From Paenibacillus sp. Root444D2 (GTDB taxonomy: Bacteria > Bacillota > Bacilli > Paenibacillales > NBRC-103111): a DNA stretch of 64,000 nucleotides. Position numbers and translations under genes: made by a program. The notes under the pieces are model-generated. The model searched no databases and was not told where the DNA came from. It was given only the letters and a program-made list of their open reading frames with translations. The stretch is from NCBI RefSeq assembly GCF_001426375.1, contig NZ_LMEO01000050.1, positions 464,100 through 528,099 on the forward strand, in the 5' to 3' direction. Positions 26,333 to 35,117 of this stretch are shown here, piece after piece (positions within the stretch are counted from its first letter, which is position 1; every line of letters begins with the position of its first letter).

Positions 26333-27208
26333 TTAAGATTTCACTGCACCCAATGTAAGGCCCTTAACGAAATATTTCTGCAAATAAGGATATGCGAGAA
26401 CGATCGGCCCCACTGAAATGATGCATGTTGCCATTCTGGCCGTCTCGTCGGGTTGGGCGGCTGCGGCTTTCGCAGTCAAAGCATTCCCTTGGAGGAACGC
26501 GATGTTGTTCATAATGGACTGAAGAAGAAACTGCAACGTATACAGCTTGCCGTTCTCAATGAATAATGCGGCAGTAAACCAATCATTCCAAAGAAAAACT
26601 GCTGTAAAAAGACCGATGGTTGCGAGCACTGGCGTCGATAAAGGAACGACGAGCTTGATAAAAGTATGAAACTCACCCGAACCATCAATTCTTGCAGACT
26701 CTATTATTGATTCTGGAATTGAGGCTTTAAAAAAATTCCTCATGATAAGAACATTGACCGATGAAACTAAGTAAGGTACGAAGAGCACATATAGCGAATC
26801 TTTCAGGTGAAGGTACTTTGAGAGCAGGATATACCAAGGTACTAATCCTCCGTTGAACAATAAGCAGAATACAACCAAGAAGGACACGATATGCCTATAC
26901 TTCACTTCATTTCTTGAAAGGCTATATGCAAATAAAGACGAAATAATAAGATGCAATAGTGTACCTACGAGTGTAACGATGACGGTAACAAGGAAGGCTC
27001 TGATAATGGGTGAGTTTCCATTAAGTATGAATTGGTAAGCATTCAGACTAAGTTTCAAGGGAATGAGATGGTAGCCGAACTGGAATATAGACTGCTCATC
27101 GGATAACGAAATGGAAAGTACAACAAAGAGCGGGATCAGACATAGGGCGCAATACACCATAAAACATAAATTTATTATCGTGCTGGATACTGTAAATCGT
27201 TTGTTCAT
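26333..27208 (-). CDS. Carbohydrate ABC transporter permease (YtcP type)
   Basis: A 291-residue inner-membrane permease with about six helices. The coupling loop reads ESARIDGSGEFHTFIKLVVP and the protein ends KGLTLGAVKS. An AGGAGGATGATTGC site precedes the ATG. It forms an operon with the 27221 permease (12-base gap) and the 24694 lipoprotein (61-base gap). Compared with the 9151 paralogue it keeps the same length and loop positions. As in the other three systems no ATPase gene accompanies it. Confidence 0.9.
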   Translation of the reverse strand: MNKRFTVSSTIINLCFMVYCALCLIPLFVVLSISLSDEQSIFQFGYHLIPLKLSLNAYQFILNGNSPIIRAFLVTVIVTLVGTLLHLIISSLFAYSLSRNEVKYRHIVSFLVVFCLLFNGGLVPWYILLSKYLHLKDSLYVLFVPYLVSSVNVLIMRNFFKASIPESIIESARIDGSGEFHTFIKLVVPLSTPVLATIGLFTAVFLWNDWFTAALFIENGKLYTLQFLLQSIMNNIAFLQGNALTAKAAAAQPDETARMATCIISVGPIVLAYPYLQKYFVKGLTLGAVKS

Positions 27209-27220
27209 GCAATCATCCTC

Positions 27221-28198
27221 CTAAAACAGTGCGCTGTCACGATCATAGAGTCTGATCAAAAAGTTAGATGCAAGAACCAGGACAAATCCAACGCATGATT
27301 GGTACAATCCTACAGCGGAAGACATCCCGAAATCGCTCATACTTTTCAGAGATCTGTAAACATAGGTGTCGATTACATTTGTGGCACTGAACAGCACGCC
27401 TGACTCCTTGGGCAGGTTATAAAACAATCCCCAATCCCCAAATGCAGCGTAAAAGATTTTTCCAGCCTGAAGAAGCAGTAAAGTGAGCGTGATCGGTACT
27501 AGCATTGGAATGGTAATCTTGATGGCTTGTTGAAACTTGCTTGCCCCATCCATTTTCGCAGCTTCATAATACTCTCCGGAAATCCCTGCAATTCCTGCCG
27601 CAAAAATAACCGAGAAGTAGCCGATGTTCTTCCATACATAAGCCGCAGGTATAATAAACCGCCAATAGCTGGGTTCTGAATACCACAGAACAGGCTCAAT
27701 CCCAAATACATTCAGAAAACTGTTTATTATTCCTTTGTCCATGCTTAGAAAAGAAAATAATAAATATTCTGCTACCACCCAAGACAAGAGATATGGAAGC
27801 AATATGATGCTTTTATAAGCTCCTGCAAGAAAGCGATTGCCTATTTCGTTTATCAGAATGGCAATGATGAGTGATAAACCAATTCCTAATATAATGAAGA
27901 TTAAGTTATAGAAGATCGTATTGAATGTAATTTGAAAAATAGCATCCGATTTGAATAGAAACTTAAAATTCGTAAATCCAATCCATTTACTCTTGAAAAT
28001 CCCTTTAATCGGATTATACTCTTCAAAAGCGATGACAACGCCGAACATAGGCAGGTAATACATGACAAGAATGTAGATCAGTCCGGGAAGCATCATAAAG
28101 TAAAATGTCTTATTCTTAACAAGTTCTCCTATTACAGGTATAGAGTGACGAACTTTTCCTCGTTTTTTGAATTTGTGTTGCAATGTAACATTACTCAT
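27221..28198 (-). CDS. Sugar ABC transporter permease (YteP type)
   Basis: A 325-residue membrane protein that begins MSNVTLQHKFKKRGK, a basic cytoplasmic tail, followed by MMLPGLIYILVMYYLPMFG and five more helices. The coupling loop is EAAKMDGASKFQQAIKITIP and the C-terminus LIRLYDRDSALF is typical of the LplB/YteP group. The start at 28198 is 7 bases from AAGGAG; the ATG at 28204 is too close to that site. First gene of the second ABC operon, divergent from the membrane AraC regulator at 28439, which is the likely controller. Confidence 0.9.
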   Translation of the reverse strand: MSNVTLQHKFKKRGKVRHSIPVIGELVKNKTFYFMMLPGLIYILVMYYLPMFGVVIAFEEYNPIKGIFKSKWIGFTNFKFLFKSDAIFQITFNTIFYNLIFIILGIGLSLIIAILINEIGNRFLAGAYKSIILLPYLLSWVVAEYLLFSFLSMDKGIINSFLNVFGIEPVLWYSEPSYWRFIIPAAYVWKNIGYFSVIFAAGIAGISGEYYEAAKMDGASKFQQAIKITIPMLVPITLTLLLLQAGKIFYAAFGDWGLFYNLPKESGVLFSATNVIDTYVYRSLKSMSDFGMSSAVGLYQSCVGFVLVLASNFLIRLYDRDSALF

Positions 28199-28438
28199 TG
28201 GCATTCTCCTTAGGTAGGCAATCTAAATTATTTTGGTACCCCCATCATAAGTCTCGTCTATCCAAATTGAATACAATAAAAAGAGATAAAACTACAATTT
28301 TTAAATTTTGGATGGCTACAAAAATTAACAAAACTCTAAATAATAAACCTTTAACGGCTTTTTTATTGAGATATTTAGGTGGATATAATACATTTAATGT
28401 ACGTAAGAGAACGAAAATACGAGACGAGGGTGGTCAGC

Positions 28439-30724
28439 ATGAATAGCGTGGTCTCTAGAAGAAAGATAAGTATCTATAAAAAATTATTAATCTCATTTAT
28501 TGCTATTATCACGTCTTTGATTTTGGCGCTCTCTTCATTGCTGTACTACAACTACACCACCTCAACCAGTGCTATGGTTAAAGGCATGAACGAAAACATC
28601 TTGTCCAAGATCAGCTACAGCTCGGTTTATATGGACAATCTCGCTAAGAATTTTTGCAAATCGCTGTCCCTCAACAACTACATCATTGCTTTTGCAAACA
28701 GTAACAATGAAGATATTCTAACTTTTGGCAACGCCATCAGGACTCTGGATGCGCTCACGATCCCCAACACGTACATTCATTCCGCTTATATCTATAATAG
28801 GAAGCTTGACACTTTCATTTCAGCGCCAGGCACATTTTATTACAGTTCCGAATTCTTTGACCAAGAAATTGTTCAAGCTTTACATGTGGCCGAGCAAAAG
28901 AAGCTACCGATTCTTTATCCCATTCCACGTAAAATCACAAATCCAAATGGCACCCAGACGAAACTCACAAATGTCTATACGTATATTTTGTTAGACACGA
29001 GTGACAATCAAGCAAACTTTAATAATGCAATCGTACTAAATGTTGATGCGGACTGGTTGAGATTGACGATCACTTCCTTGGATAATAAAATGAGCAGCGA
29101 TGGCAATGAAATTATGGTTGTAGATGATAAAGGGGTCGTCATTAGCGAGTCGTCCCCAGATATGTTCATGGAAAATATTGCAGATCAAAACTACATGCAT
29201 CAAATCCTTTCTTCAACAGCTCCTTCCGGCACGATCATTGATCAGCTTCATCAAAAAAAAGTGCTTGTCTCCTATGTATCTTCCGAGATATTAAGGTGGA
29301 AGTTTCTGAGTATTACACCGTATGAGACTGTTTTTTCCGCAGTGAGAAGAAACACCTATATCACCTTATTATTCTGTCTTATCGTACTACTCTTAGGCGT
29401 GTTCTTTGCCTTTCTCGCTTCAAGAAAGCTTTACCAGCCCATTGGTGCTCTCATCAATAAAACGAATGATTTGGAAACTATGCAGCGTGACAACACTCCC
29501 GTCCTAAAGAACGATTTCCTAAAAAAAGTGATAAACGGGCACGTTATTCTTTCCTCAGAGCGCATGGCTGCGAAAGAACAAGAGCTTCTTATTAATTTGA
29601 ATTTTAGAAATAAGCTGTTTCTGTATCTATTAAAAATTGATTACTATCAAGATTTTGTAGCGAAGTACACGGATAAGGACCGATCGATTTACAAGTATGC
29701 TATTGCAAATGTAGCTGGAGAAGTTACTTCACAGCATTATAGTAATGAAGTGATCGATATTGGGGCCGACCAACTTGTCGTTCTGGTAGACCTTACCGAT
29801 TCACCTGATCCTCCAGACATCTTGTATGAAACTTTTGAGAGCATCGTGGCTGACATTCAGAGCCATAGCCATCAGTACTTTGACTTATCCTTATCGGCAT
29901 CGCTTGGCTATGTTGTAGATTCAGCAGAACATATCAAGCAGGTCTATGAAGAAACATTGGGCCTTTCCATGTACAGATTGAAATATGGGCACTCTAGCAT
30001 TTTGACTCCAACACTATTGCATGAAGTAAATGATGTTGCCTTTATGTTTCCGGCTGCAAAGGAAAAACAGCTTATAGACGCTCTTAAGCTAGGAAATGGT
30101 GAAACCGCAAAGGAATTATACCGAGACATGATTAGAACTATGGAGCATGCTTCTTACGGCAACATTATCAATTCTATTATTTATCTGAGTTACTCCCTCC
30201 ACACTTCCATGAATCAGATCGTCGAAGGGTCACAATCGAAGCTTAATTCAATCTCCATTGATTTTCTTAAACATGTTACGGGGCTGGAGACATTGGATGA
30301 GCTCGAGCGATCATTTTTCAGTTTGTTCGATGACATTATTCATTTAAAAGAAGGTGCCAAAGACAAAAAGAAGAATGAGATCGTCAGCACAGTGGTAGAC
30401 ATGATTCAGAATATGTTTCCCAATAAGAATCTTTCCCTAAGTAGCTGCGCAGATGCGTTGTCCATCTCTTCTGTGTACCTCGGCAAGCTATTTCGGACTT
30501 CAACTGGTAAATCGGTAGCCGAATATATAACAACTGTACGTATGGAACATATGAAGCATTATTTAGAGCAGACTAACCTGCCTATTAACGATATTTTAGA
30601 GAAATGCGGCATTGAGAAGTCGAATTATTTTTATACGACCTTTAAAAAGCACTTCGGGGTTTCGCTGACAGAATACAGATTAAAGGATGTTAAAGTAAAC
30701 CAAGACAGAAACACTTCCATTTAG
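28439..30724 (+). CDS. Membrane-anchored AraC-family regulator (YesS-like)
   Basis: A 761-residue one-component regulator. Helix 1 (about residues 11-35, LLISFIAIITSLILALSSLLYY) and helix 2 (about 300-325, LLFCLIVLLLGVFFAFLAS) enclose an extracellular Cache-like sensor. A cytoplasmic helical region follows, and the last ~100 residues are an AraC double helix-turn-helix (LSLSSCADALSISSVYLGKLF ... CGIEKSNYFYTTFKKHF). There is no kinase or receiver domain, so ligand sensing and DNA binding occur in one membrane protein. The ATG at 28439 has GAGGGTGG upstream; the frame itself opens at 28379 across a TATAAT (28384-28389) that may be the gene's -10. Divergent from the second ABC operon and probably its activator. 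Confidence 0.88.
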   Translation: MNSVVSRRKISIYKKLLISFIAIITSLILALSSLLYYNYTTSTSAMVKGMNENILSKISYSSVYMDNLAKNFCKSLSLNNYIIAFANSNNEDILTFGNAIRTLDALTIPNTYIHSAYIYNRKLDTFISAPGTFYYSSEFFDQEIVQALHVAEQKKLPILYPIPRKITNPNGTQTKLTNVYTYILLDTSDNQANFNNAIVLNVDADWLRLTITSLDNKMSSDGNEIMVVDDKGVVISESSPDMFMENIADQNYMHQILSSTAPSGTIIDQLHQKKVLVSYVSSEILRWKFLSITPYETVFSAVRRNTYITLLFCLIVLLLGVFFAFLASRKLYQPIGALINKTNDLETMQRDNTPVLKNDFLKKVINGHVILSSERMAAKEQELLINLNFRNKLFLYLLKIDYYQDFVAKYTDKDRSIYKYAIANVAGEVTSQHYSNEVIDIGADQLVVLVDLTDSPDPPDILYETFESIVADIQSHSHQYFDLSLSASLGYVVDSAEHIKQVYEETLGLSMYRLKYGHSSILTPTLLHEVNDVAFMFPAAKEKQLIDALKLGNGETAKELYRDMIRTMEHASYGNIINSIIYLSYSLHTSMNQIVEGSQSKLNSISIDFLKHVTGLETLDELERSFFSLFDDIIHLKEGAKDKKKNEIVSTVVDMIQNMFPNKNLSLSSCADALSISSVYLGKLFRTSTGKSVAEYITTVRMEHMKHYLEQTNLPINDILEKCGIEKSNYFYTTFKKHFGVSLTEYRLKDVKVNQDRNTSI

Positions 30725-30741
30725 TCGGTAAAGAGAACCAA

Positions 30742-30778
30742 AGAGCCATTGCTAACTCACACGTTAGGCAATGGCTCT
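30742..30778 (+). terminator. Terminator after membrane AraC gene
   Basis: AGAGCCATTGCTAAC pairs with GTTAGGCAATGGCTCT (one bulge) around a short loop; it follows the stop by 17 bases. The downstream T content is modest (CTTGCATTATATT). Confidence 0.7.
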
Positions 30779-30783
30779 CTTGC

Positions 30784-30848
30784 ATTATATTAAATCTGTC
30801 TGCTTTATAGTTACACTGTATTACATGGAATTGTTGTTTTCTTGTCAT
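30784..30848 (-). promoter_or_regulatory. Shared operator element, copy C, upstream of cupin-AraC gene
   Basis: On the minus strand: AAGAAAACAACAATTC, then GTAATACAGTGTAACT, then TATAAT in the same register as the promoters at 2441 and 20385. The match to copy B is strongest in the upstream 40 bases. Its orientation points away from the AraC gene at 30904, so it is more likely an autoregulatory operator than a promoter. Confidence 0.5.
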
Positions 30849-30903
30849 GATTGATTAGGACATGTTACACTATTCTGAGCTAATCATCAGGAGGCAGCAG
30901 ACG

Positions 30904-31785
30904 ATGAAATTCTTACAAGATGTAGAATTACACGAAATCCCCTATCGCTTTAGCTATCGCAAGATAACGACAGAGAATTATAAAGGATTCTACCATTGCC
31001 ATCAGGGGATGGAATTTTTATATGTGTATCAAGGCACTGGGCAAATTGTGGTGAATAGCAAAGTCTACACGATTCAGTCTGGCACCTTCCTCTACCTGCA
31101 ACCATATCAATTACATCACATTCAAGTTGAAGTTCATCCGGATGCCCCATTCGAACGAACGATTATCTCCTTAGAGCCCTCTATATTTGAACCCTATTTT
31201 GCTTCATTTCCACACTTGAATGCTTATTTTCAGCATTTATGGAAAAAGGAACTCGAAGAGCAGGTGCTCCAACAAATTGATAATAATAGCTTTATCAGCC
31301 AATTATTTCAGCATCATCATGCAGGATTTTCCATATATCAGCACGATGCCAAACAGCAAAATTTCGCTTTACTCCTGCTGCAGATTTTTCAATTTCTCTA
31401 TGCAAAAGGATTTGGAAATCCAATTGAAAATGGAAATGGATTTAATCCACATAGACAGCTTCGTTATTCTGAAAAAATCATGAATTGGCTAGAGGGGCAT
31501 TATTCAGAAGAAATTTCACTCGATACGTTAGCGGATCATCTGCATATATCCAAATATTATGTTTCACGTATCTTTAAACAAGAAACCGGCGCTACGTTGA
31601 TGGATTATATTCTCGCGAGACGAATCAGACAAGCCTGTCTATTTTTAATAACTAGCAACAAAGGGATTGAACAGATCAGCATTGAGGTGGGGATGAACAA
31701 TTTCCCGTATTTCTGCCAGGCTTTCAAAAAGCTTGTAGGCACGACACCGATGAAATATAGAAAAAAACTACAACAGCATGATTGA
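30904..31785 (+). CDS. AraC-family regulator with cupin sensor domain
   Basis: A 293-residue soluble transcription factor. The N-terminal ~170 residues hold a cupin-type arm, with FYHCHQGMEFLYVYQGTG and LYLQPYQLHHIQV supplying the usual His-rich sugar pocket. The C-terminal ~100 residues are a double helix-turn-helix: LDTLADHLHISKYYVSRIFK and GIEQISIEVGMNNFPYFCQA, ending GTTPMKYRKKL. AGGAGGCAGCAG precedes the ATG at 30904. A putative -35 TTGTCA / -10 TACACT (18 bases apart) lies at 30843-30872. The shared 65-base element next to it also precedes the heparinase and GH88 operons, which makes this protein the best in-window candidate activator of those operons; that link is an inference. Confidence 0.88.
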   Translation: MKFLQDVELHEIPYRFSYRKITTENYKGFYHCHQGMEFLYVYQGTGQIVVNSKVYTIQSGTFLYLQPYQLHHIQVEVHPDAPFERTIISLEPSIFEPYFASFPHLNAYFQHLWKKELEEQVLQQIDNNSFISQLFQHHHAGFSIYQHDAKQQNFALLLLQIFQFLYAKGFGNPIENGNGFNPHRQLRYSEKIMNWLEGHYSEEISLDTLADHLHISKYYVSRIFKQETGATLMDYILARRIRQACLFLITSNKGIEQISIEVGMNNFPYFCQAFKKLVGTTPMKYRKKLQQHD

Positions 31786-31910
31786 CGGACAACAATTCAT
31801 ATTTCTTTAGTCGTTTTTCAGAAAGCATTTCCAATCGACGTAATCGGTATAAAAATTTGATAAAGTGGAAAACTATTCCTTGTTGTTATTTTTAATAAAG
31901 GAGGTGTCAC

Positions 31911-32072
31911 ATGCCCAATCAAGATAATCAAGCAACAAAGGCAGAAGTACAGTCTACGGAGTTAAACAAAATGCCTGTCCCAGGTAAAGATGATACGGAA
32001 TTTTCCGCAGAGGAAGCAGCAGAGGCATTTAAAGAAAATCAATCCTCCAGCAGCAGCTCACAAAATCAATGA
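31911..32072 (+). CDS. 53-residue acidic hypothetical protein
   Basis: A short frame with an ideal AAAGGAGGTG 6-7 bases before ATG and a strong terminator 20 bases after its stop, so it is almost certainly expressed. The product (MPNQDNQATKAEVQSTELNK at the start) is hydrophilic, rich in Glu, Gln, Asn and Ser, with no Cys, no signal peptide and no membrane segment, and ends in a run of six serines before QNQ. It looks like the small, disordered, spore- or stress-associated proteins common in Bacillales, but I recognise no family. It is convergent with the exporter gene at 32162 and shares its terminator. Confidence 0.7.
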   Translation: MPNQDNQATKAEVQSTELNKMPVPGKDDTEFSAEEAAEAFKENQSSSSSSQNQ

Positions 32073-32091
32073 TCTTACTATGTCATGCGAA

Positions 32092-32122
32092 AAAAGCCCG
32101 GTTCCACTTGGACCGGGCTTTT
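32092..32122. terminator. Bidirectional terminator
   Basis: AAAAGCCCGGT and ACCGGGCTTTT pair perfectly with a 9-base loop. T-rich tracts follow on both strands, so it ends both the small gene at 31911 and the exporter gene at 32162. Confidence 0.88.
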
Positions 32123-32161
32123 CGTTTTCTATAAAATTATTTTTCGCAACAAATTGTCAGA

Positions 32162-33664
32162 TTAATGACCAACCATTATTGGAATTTCTGCACCGTCCGT
32201 GGACTCGCCTTCCGACTTCTTGGGCTTTTGCAGCATAAGACCTAGCAATCCGCCGACAACCGCGATACCCAGCAGAACTAAGAACGTGTATCCAAAGGAA
32301 GAAGCATACAAGTCTAAATCCGGCTTCTGCTTACCTGATTCAACCATTAAATTTTTCATCTTCGTTGTAAAGATCGTCATCAAAATGGCGATAGCGAAGG
32401 ACATCATAACTTGCTGTGCGGCGTTCGTTAGCGACGTTACACGCCCAACCAAATTCTGAGGTGCTGATTGGATCAAATGATTATTGAGAGGCATCATAAA
32501 CAGTCCCATTCCCGCACCTAGCAGTGCAAGCGGCAGGATCACTGTACCTACACCTGAATCGCCAGAAATATTGGATAGTAACAAGGCTGAAATCGTTGTA
32601 AGAGCCATTCCCGCCAAGACAAGCGGACGCGCTCCGAAACGATCTGACAGTTTACCGCCAATTGGCATAAATAAACCGGAAGCCAGAGCTTGCGGAAGCA
32701 TGATGAGCCCTGTCTTCAAAGGACTATAACCATGGGCCTGTTGTAAATATAGAGGGACAAGGAACATAGTTCCGAACATCGCAATCTGTGAAATCCATTG
32801 CACGATGATCCCTTTTGTAAAATTACCTGAGCGGAAAACGCGAAGCTCGAGCAGCGGATTCTCACGTCTTAACTCCACAATAACGAATAAAATAAGCGCT
32901 ACAATACCGATTCCTGAGCCAATCAGCGTATCAGCATCCATCCAAGTGGATTTCCCGGTAATCGGGTCAATACCGCCATTAGAAACACCGTACACTAGCG
33001 CTGCAAAAGCAATTGGACCTAACAGCATGCCAAGTAAATCCAAGGATGCAACCGACTGCCGCCCAATATTCGGTAATGTACGGATTCCGAGGATAATACC
33101 GATGACACCGATAGGCAGGTTAATCAGGAAGATCCACTGCCAGCTGTGATATTCAACCAACCAGCCTGCAACGACAGGTCCTAGTGCCGGACCTAGCAAG
33201 ATTGGAATCCCCATCATGCCCATAACTGCCCCTACTTTTCCCGGCGGCGACAGACGATAGATGAATGCCATAGCAATCGGTACCACAACACCGCCACCCA
33301 GGCCTTGGATGATACGGAAAGTAATCAGCATTTCAACCGAATTAGCCAGCGCACATAGGCCAGAACCGATCGTGAATAGACCTACCGAGATCAAGAAAAT
33401 TTTCTTAGCGCCAAATCTGTCGGATAGCCAGCCCGCTAAAGGAATGACCGCGGCTTGTGCCAGTGCATATCCGATCACGGTCCATTGTACTAAGGACAAG
33501 TTCAATAGTTTAAATTCTTCCTGCAGCTTGGGAAGAGCAACGTTTACCGCCGTTCCGTCCAATATGACCATGAAAATCCCAACCACAATTGCTACCAAAG
33601 GCCCTAGTATGCTTCGCATTGAAAACGGGGCTTCTGTTGCTGCATTGTTATTACCTGAAGACAT
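32162..33664 (-). CDS. DHA2-family (14-helix) MFS multidrug exporter
   Basis: A 500-residue inner-membrane protein. VILDGTAVNVALPKLQEEF is the first-helix motif C-like signature of drug:H+ antiporters of the EmrB/QacA group; GWLSDRFGAKKIFLISVG is motif A; LGPALGPVVAGWLVEYHSWQWIF is motif C. About fourteen hydrophobic segments are visible. It would expel a toxic organic compound using the proton gradient. GGAGGG lies before the ATG. A perfect 16-base palindrome 60 bases upstream looks like a repressor operator, but no TetR or MarR gene adjoins it. It is not obviously related to the sugar loci on either side. Confidence 0.9.
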   Translation of the reverse strand: MSSGNNNAATEAPFSMRSILGPLVAIVVGIFMVILDGTAVNVALPKLQEEFKLLNLSLVQWTVIGYALAQAAVIPLAGWLSDRFGAKKIFLISVGLFTIGSGLCALANSVEMLITFRIIQGLGGGVVVPIAMAFIYRLSPPGKVGAVMGMMGIPILLGPALGPVVAGWLVEYHSWQWIFLINLPIGVIGIILGIRTLPNIGRQSVASLDLLGMLLGPIAFAALVYGVSNGGIDPITGKSTWMDADTLIGSGIGIVALILFVIVELRRENPLLELRVFRSGNFTKGIIVQWISQIAMFGTMFLVPLYLQQAHGYSPLKTGLIMLPQALASGLFMPIGGKLSDRFGARPLVLAGMALTTISALLLSNISGDSGVGTVILPLALLGAGMGLFMMPLNNHLIQSAPQNLVGRVTSLTNAAQQVMMSFAIAILMTIFTTKMKNLMVESGKQKPDLDLYASSFGYTFLVLLGIAVVGGLLGLMLQKPKKSEGESTDGAEIPIMVGH

Positions 33665-33723
33665 GTATTCCCTCCATCCGATTCAGCATCCTCTGCTGAT
33701 CTCTCTTGTCTAATGCTAAATTT

Positions 33724-33739
33724 ACGGACAATTGTCCGT
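33724..33739. promoter_or_regulatory. Palindromic operator upstream of exporter gene
   Basis: ACGGACAATTGTCCGT is a perfect 16-base palindrome 60 bases upstream of the exporter ATG, like TetR-family operators (GGACA...TGTCC). Confidence 0.5.
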
Positions 33740-34040
33740 TTCACAAATGATGCTATCGAAATATAGTTTATTTGTCAATAGGCTGGGAGATGTTCTCGGC
33801 ACGGAGATAGCCTACGCGCTGATTCGGAACTTAGAAGATGATTTTCAGGCAACTTCGGTTTGGTTTGGCCTTCATTCTTGCTTCTATTATCTTTCCCGTC
33901 ACCATTGTTGATGCAAACCAAATTACTCTCAAAACGTATATGCTTACATTCATTTGCTTATCCGTGAAATGTTGTATTTTGGAGACTGTCGATTGATTCA
34001 CAACGGGTATTCACAACTCCAAAATGTGATTTTAGAGTCA

Positions 34041-34262
34041 TTCAGCTTTCGTGAGGGCAGATGGGCAATAGTGATTACCAATGTTGTATTTTCTACAACA
34101 ATTCACACGCCAAAAGGCTATTTTGCAACTTGAAGTTGCATTTCGTACAACATTTTGAGCAACATTTGTTGTGAAATGGTCTATATTGGGCCAAATTGTT
34201 GTACAATCTGCAACATCGAGGGGTGAAAGGCTGGATCTAGGCATTCAATTGTTGCACTTTTT
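34041..34262 (+). repeat. 220-bp multi-hairpin intergenic repeat, copy 1
   Basis: This is part of a 1.45 kb stretch (33665-35117) without convincing genes. The block is matched by the reverse complement of 44594-44814 over its whole length; shared segments include CAATGTTGTATTTTCT, AAAAGGCTATTTTGCAA, CCAAATTGTTGTACA and GGATCTAGGC. It contains several small hairpins built from TGTTGTA/TACAACA and TGCAAC/GTTGCA arms. Looser pieces of the same motif recur at 33970-33985 and 34895-35005. Confidence 0.75.
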
Positions 34263-34300
34263 AGTCAATTTCATAATAAAAGTCCGATTTTTCCAAGTAT

Positions 34301-34622
34301 GGATTCGGGAGAAAAGCAGTTGAATAAGAGCCTTTAGAGACTGCTATTTCTTCATTTCCAGCGTATTTTGTAAAAATAAGAGTCTGTAGAGGCTCTTATC
34401 CGTCAAGTAAAGTGTGAACTCGGGAGAAAAGCAATCGGATAAGAGCCTTTAGAGACTGCTATCTCTTCATTTTCACCGTATTATGTAAAAATAGAAGTCC
34501 CTAAAGACTCTTAACGTTCATAAGAGCCTTTAGAGACTGCTATCTCTTCATTTTCACCGTATTATGTAAAAATAGAAGTCCCTAAAGACTCTTAACGTTC
34601 AAATGAAGTGTGGATTCGATAG
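34301..34622. repeat. Nested palindromic repeat array (115-bp and 81-bp periods)
   Basis: Unit 1 is 34301-34415 and unit 2 starts at 34416; a truncated third unit starts at 34612 (GGATTCGATAG). Within unit 2 an 81-base segment, 34440-34520, is repeated identically at 34521-34601. Each unit carries an inverted repeat with 23-base arms (TAAGAGCCTTTAGAGACTGC against a near-complement ending GACTCTTA, three mismatches), separated by about 30 bases, so each could fold into a long stem. No coding potential is seen. The remainder of 33740-35045 is A+T-rich sequence in which I see no gene. Confidence 0.8.
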
Positions 34623-35084
34623 AAATATCATCGGATAAACCTTAAGGAGCTAATTTCACTATTAAAGCACTATTTTCCCACAAGGCGCCATAAACATCGT
34701 ACGAGCTATTGACATTCAAACCGATTACAGAATTCAGAAAGGGATTTAACCACTTAAATGCCCTGATTTCTAGTACTAAAACGGAGAATAACATGAAATT
34801 CTTGGCACCCAATGGATATCTTGGGTAGGTGACTGTTTTTGAATGCGCTATAAGTCCTTATGTAGCAAGGGTTGGAATTATGAAATTGATTCCTTTTTAC
34901 AACATTATTCTACCGCGAATGAATGAATCGACGGTCTCTTTTGCACAACTTTAGGCAAGGTAATCCGCACTTTCCACAGAACTGTTTCAAAAAATACAAC
35001 AATTCCAGCCAAAAGCAGCTCTAAAGCATGAAAAAAGGCTAAATTGGGGTAAGCTTAGACTTACCCCTTAATCACTCTAGCGCG

Positions 35085-35111
35085 CAAAAAAGGAGCTGCC
35101 GAAGCAGCTCC
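35085..35111 (-). terminator. Terminator after GH-D enzyme gene
   Basis: On the minus strand GGAGCTGC-TTCG-GCAGCTCC is followed by TTTTTT, a textbook tetraloop terminator. A second perfect hairpin (GGGGTAAG/CTTACCCC, 35046-35067) lies just beyond. Confidence 0.9.
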
Positions 35112-35117
35112 TTCCCG

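Noticed and set aside
31793-31905. Possible further copies of the AACAACA promoter element around 31793 and 31876
   Set aside because: Only the short AACAACA core matches; the downstream AACT box and -10 are absent at the right spacing.
33747-33908. Plus-strand frame of 53 codons (MMLSKYSLFVNRLGDV...)
   Set aside because: No ribosome site and no recognisable domain; could be a fragment of an old gene but cannot be supported.
34301-34622. CRISPR array
   Set aside because: Repeats are too long, adjacent copies lack unique spacers, and no cas genes are present.
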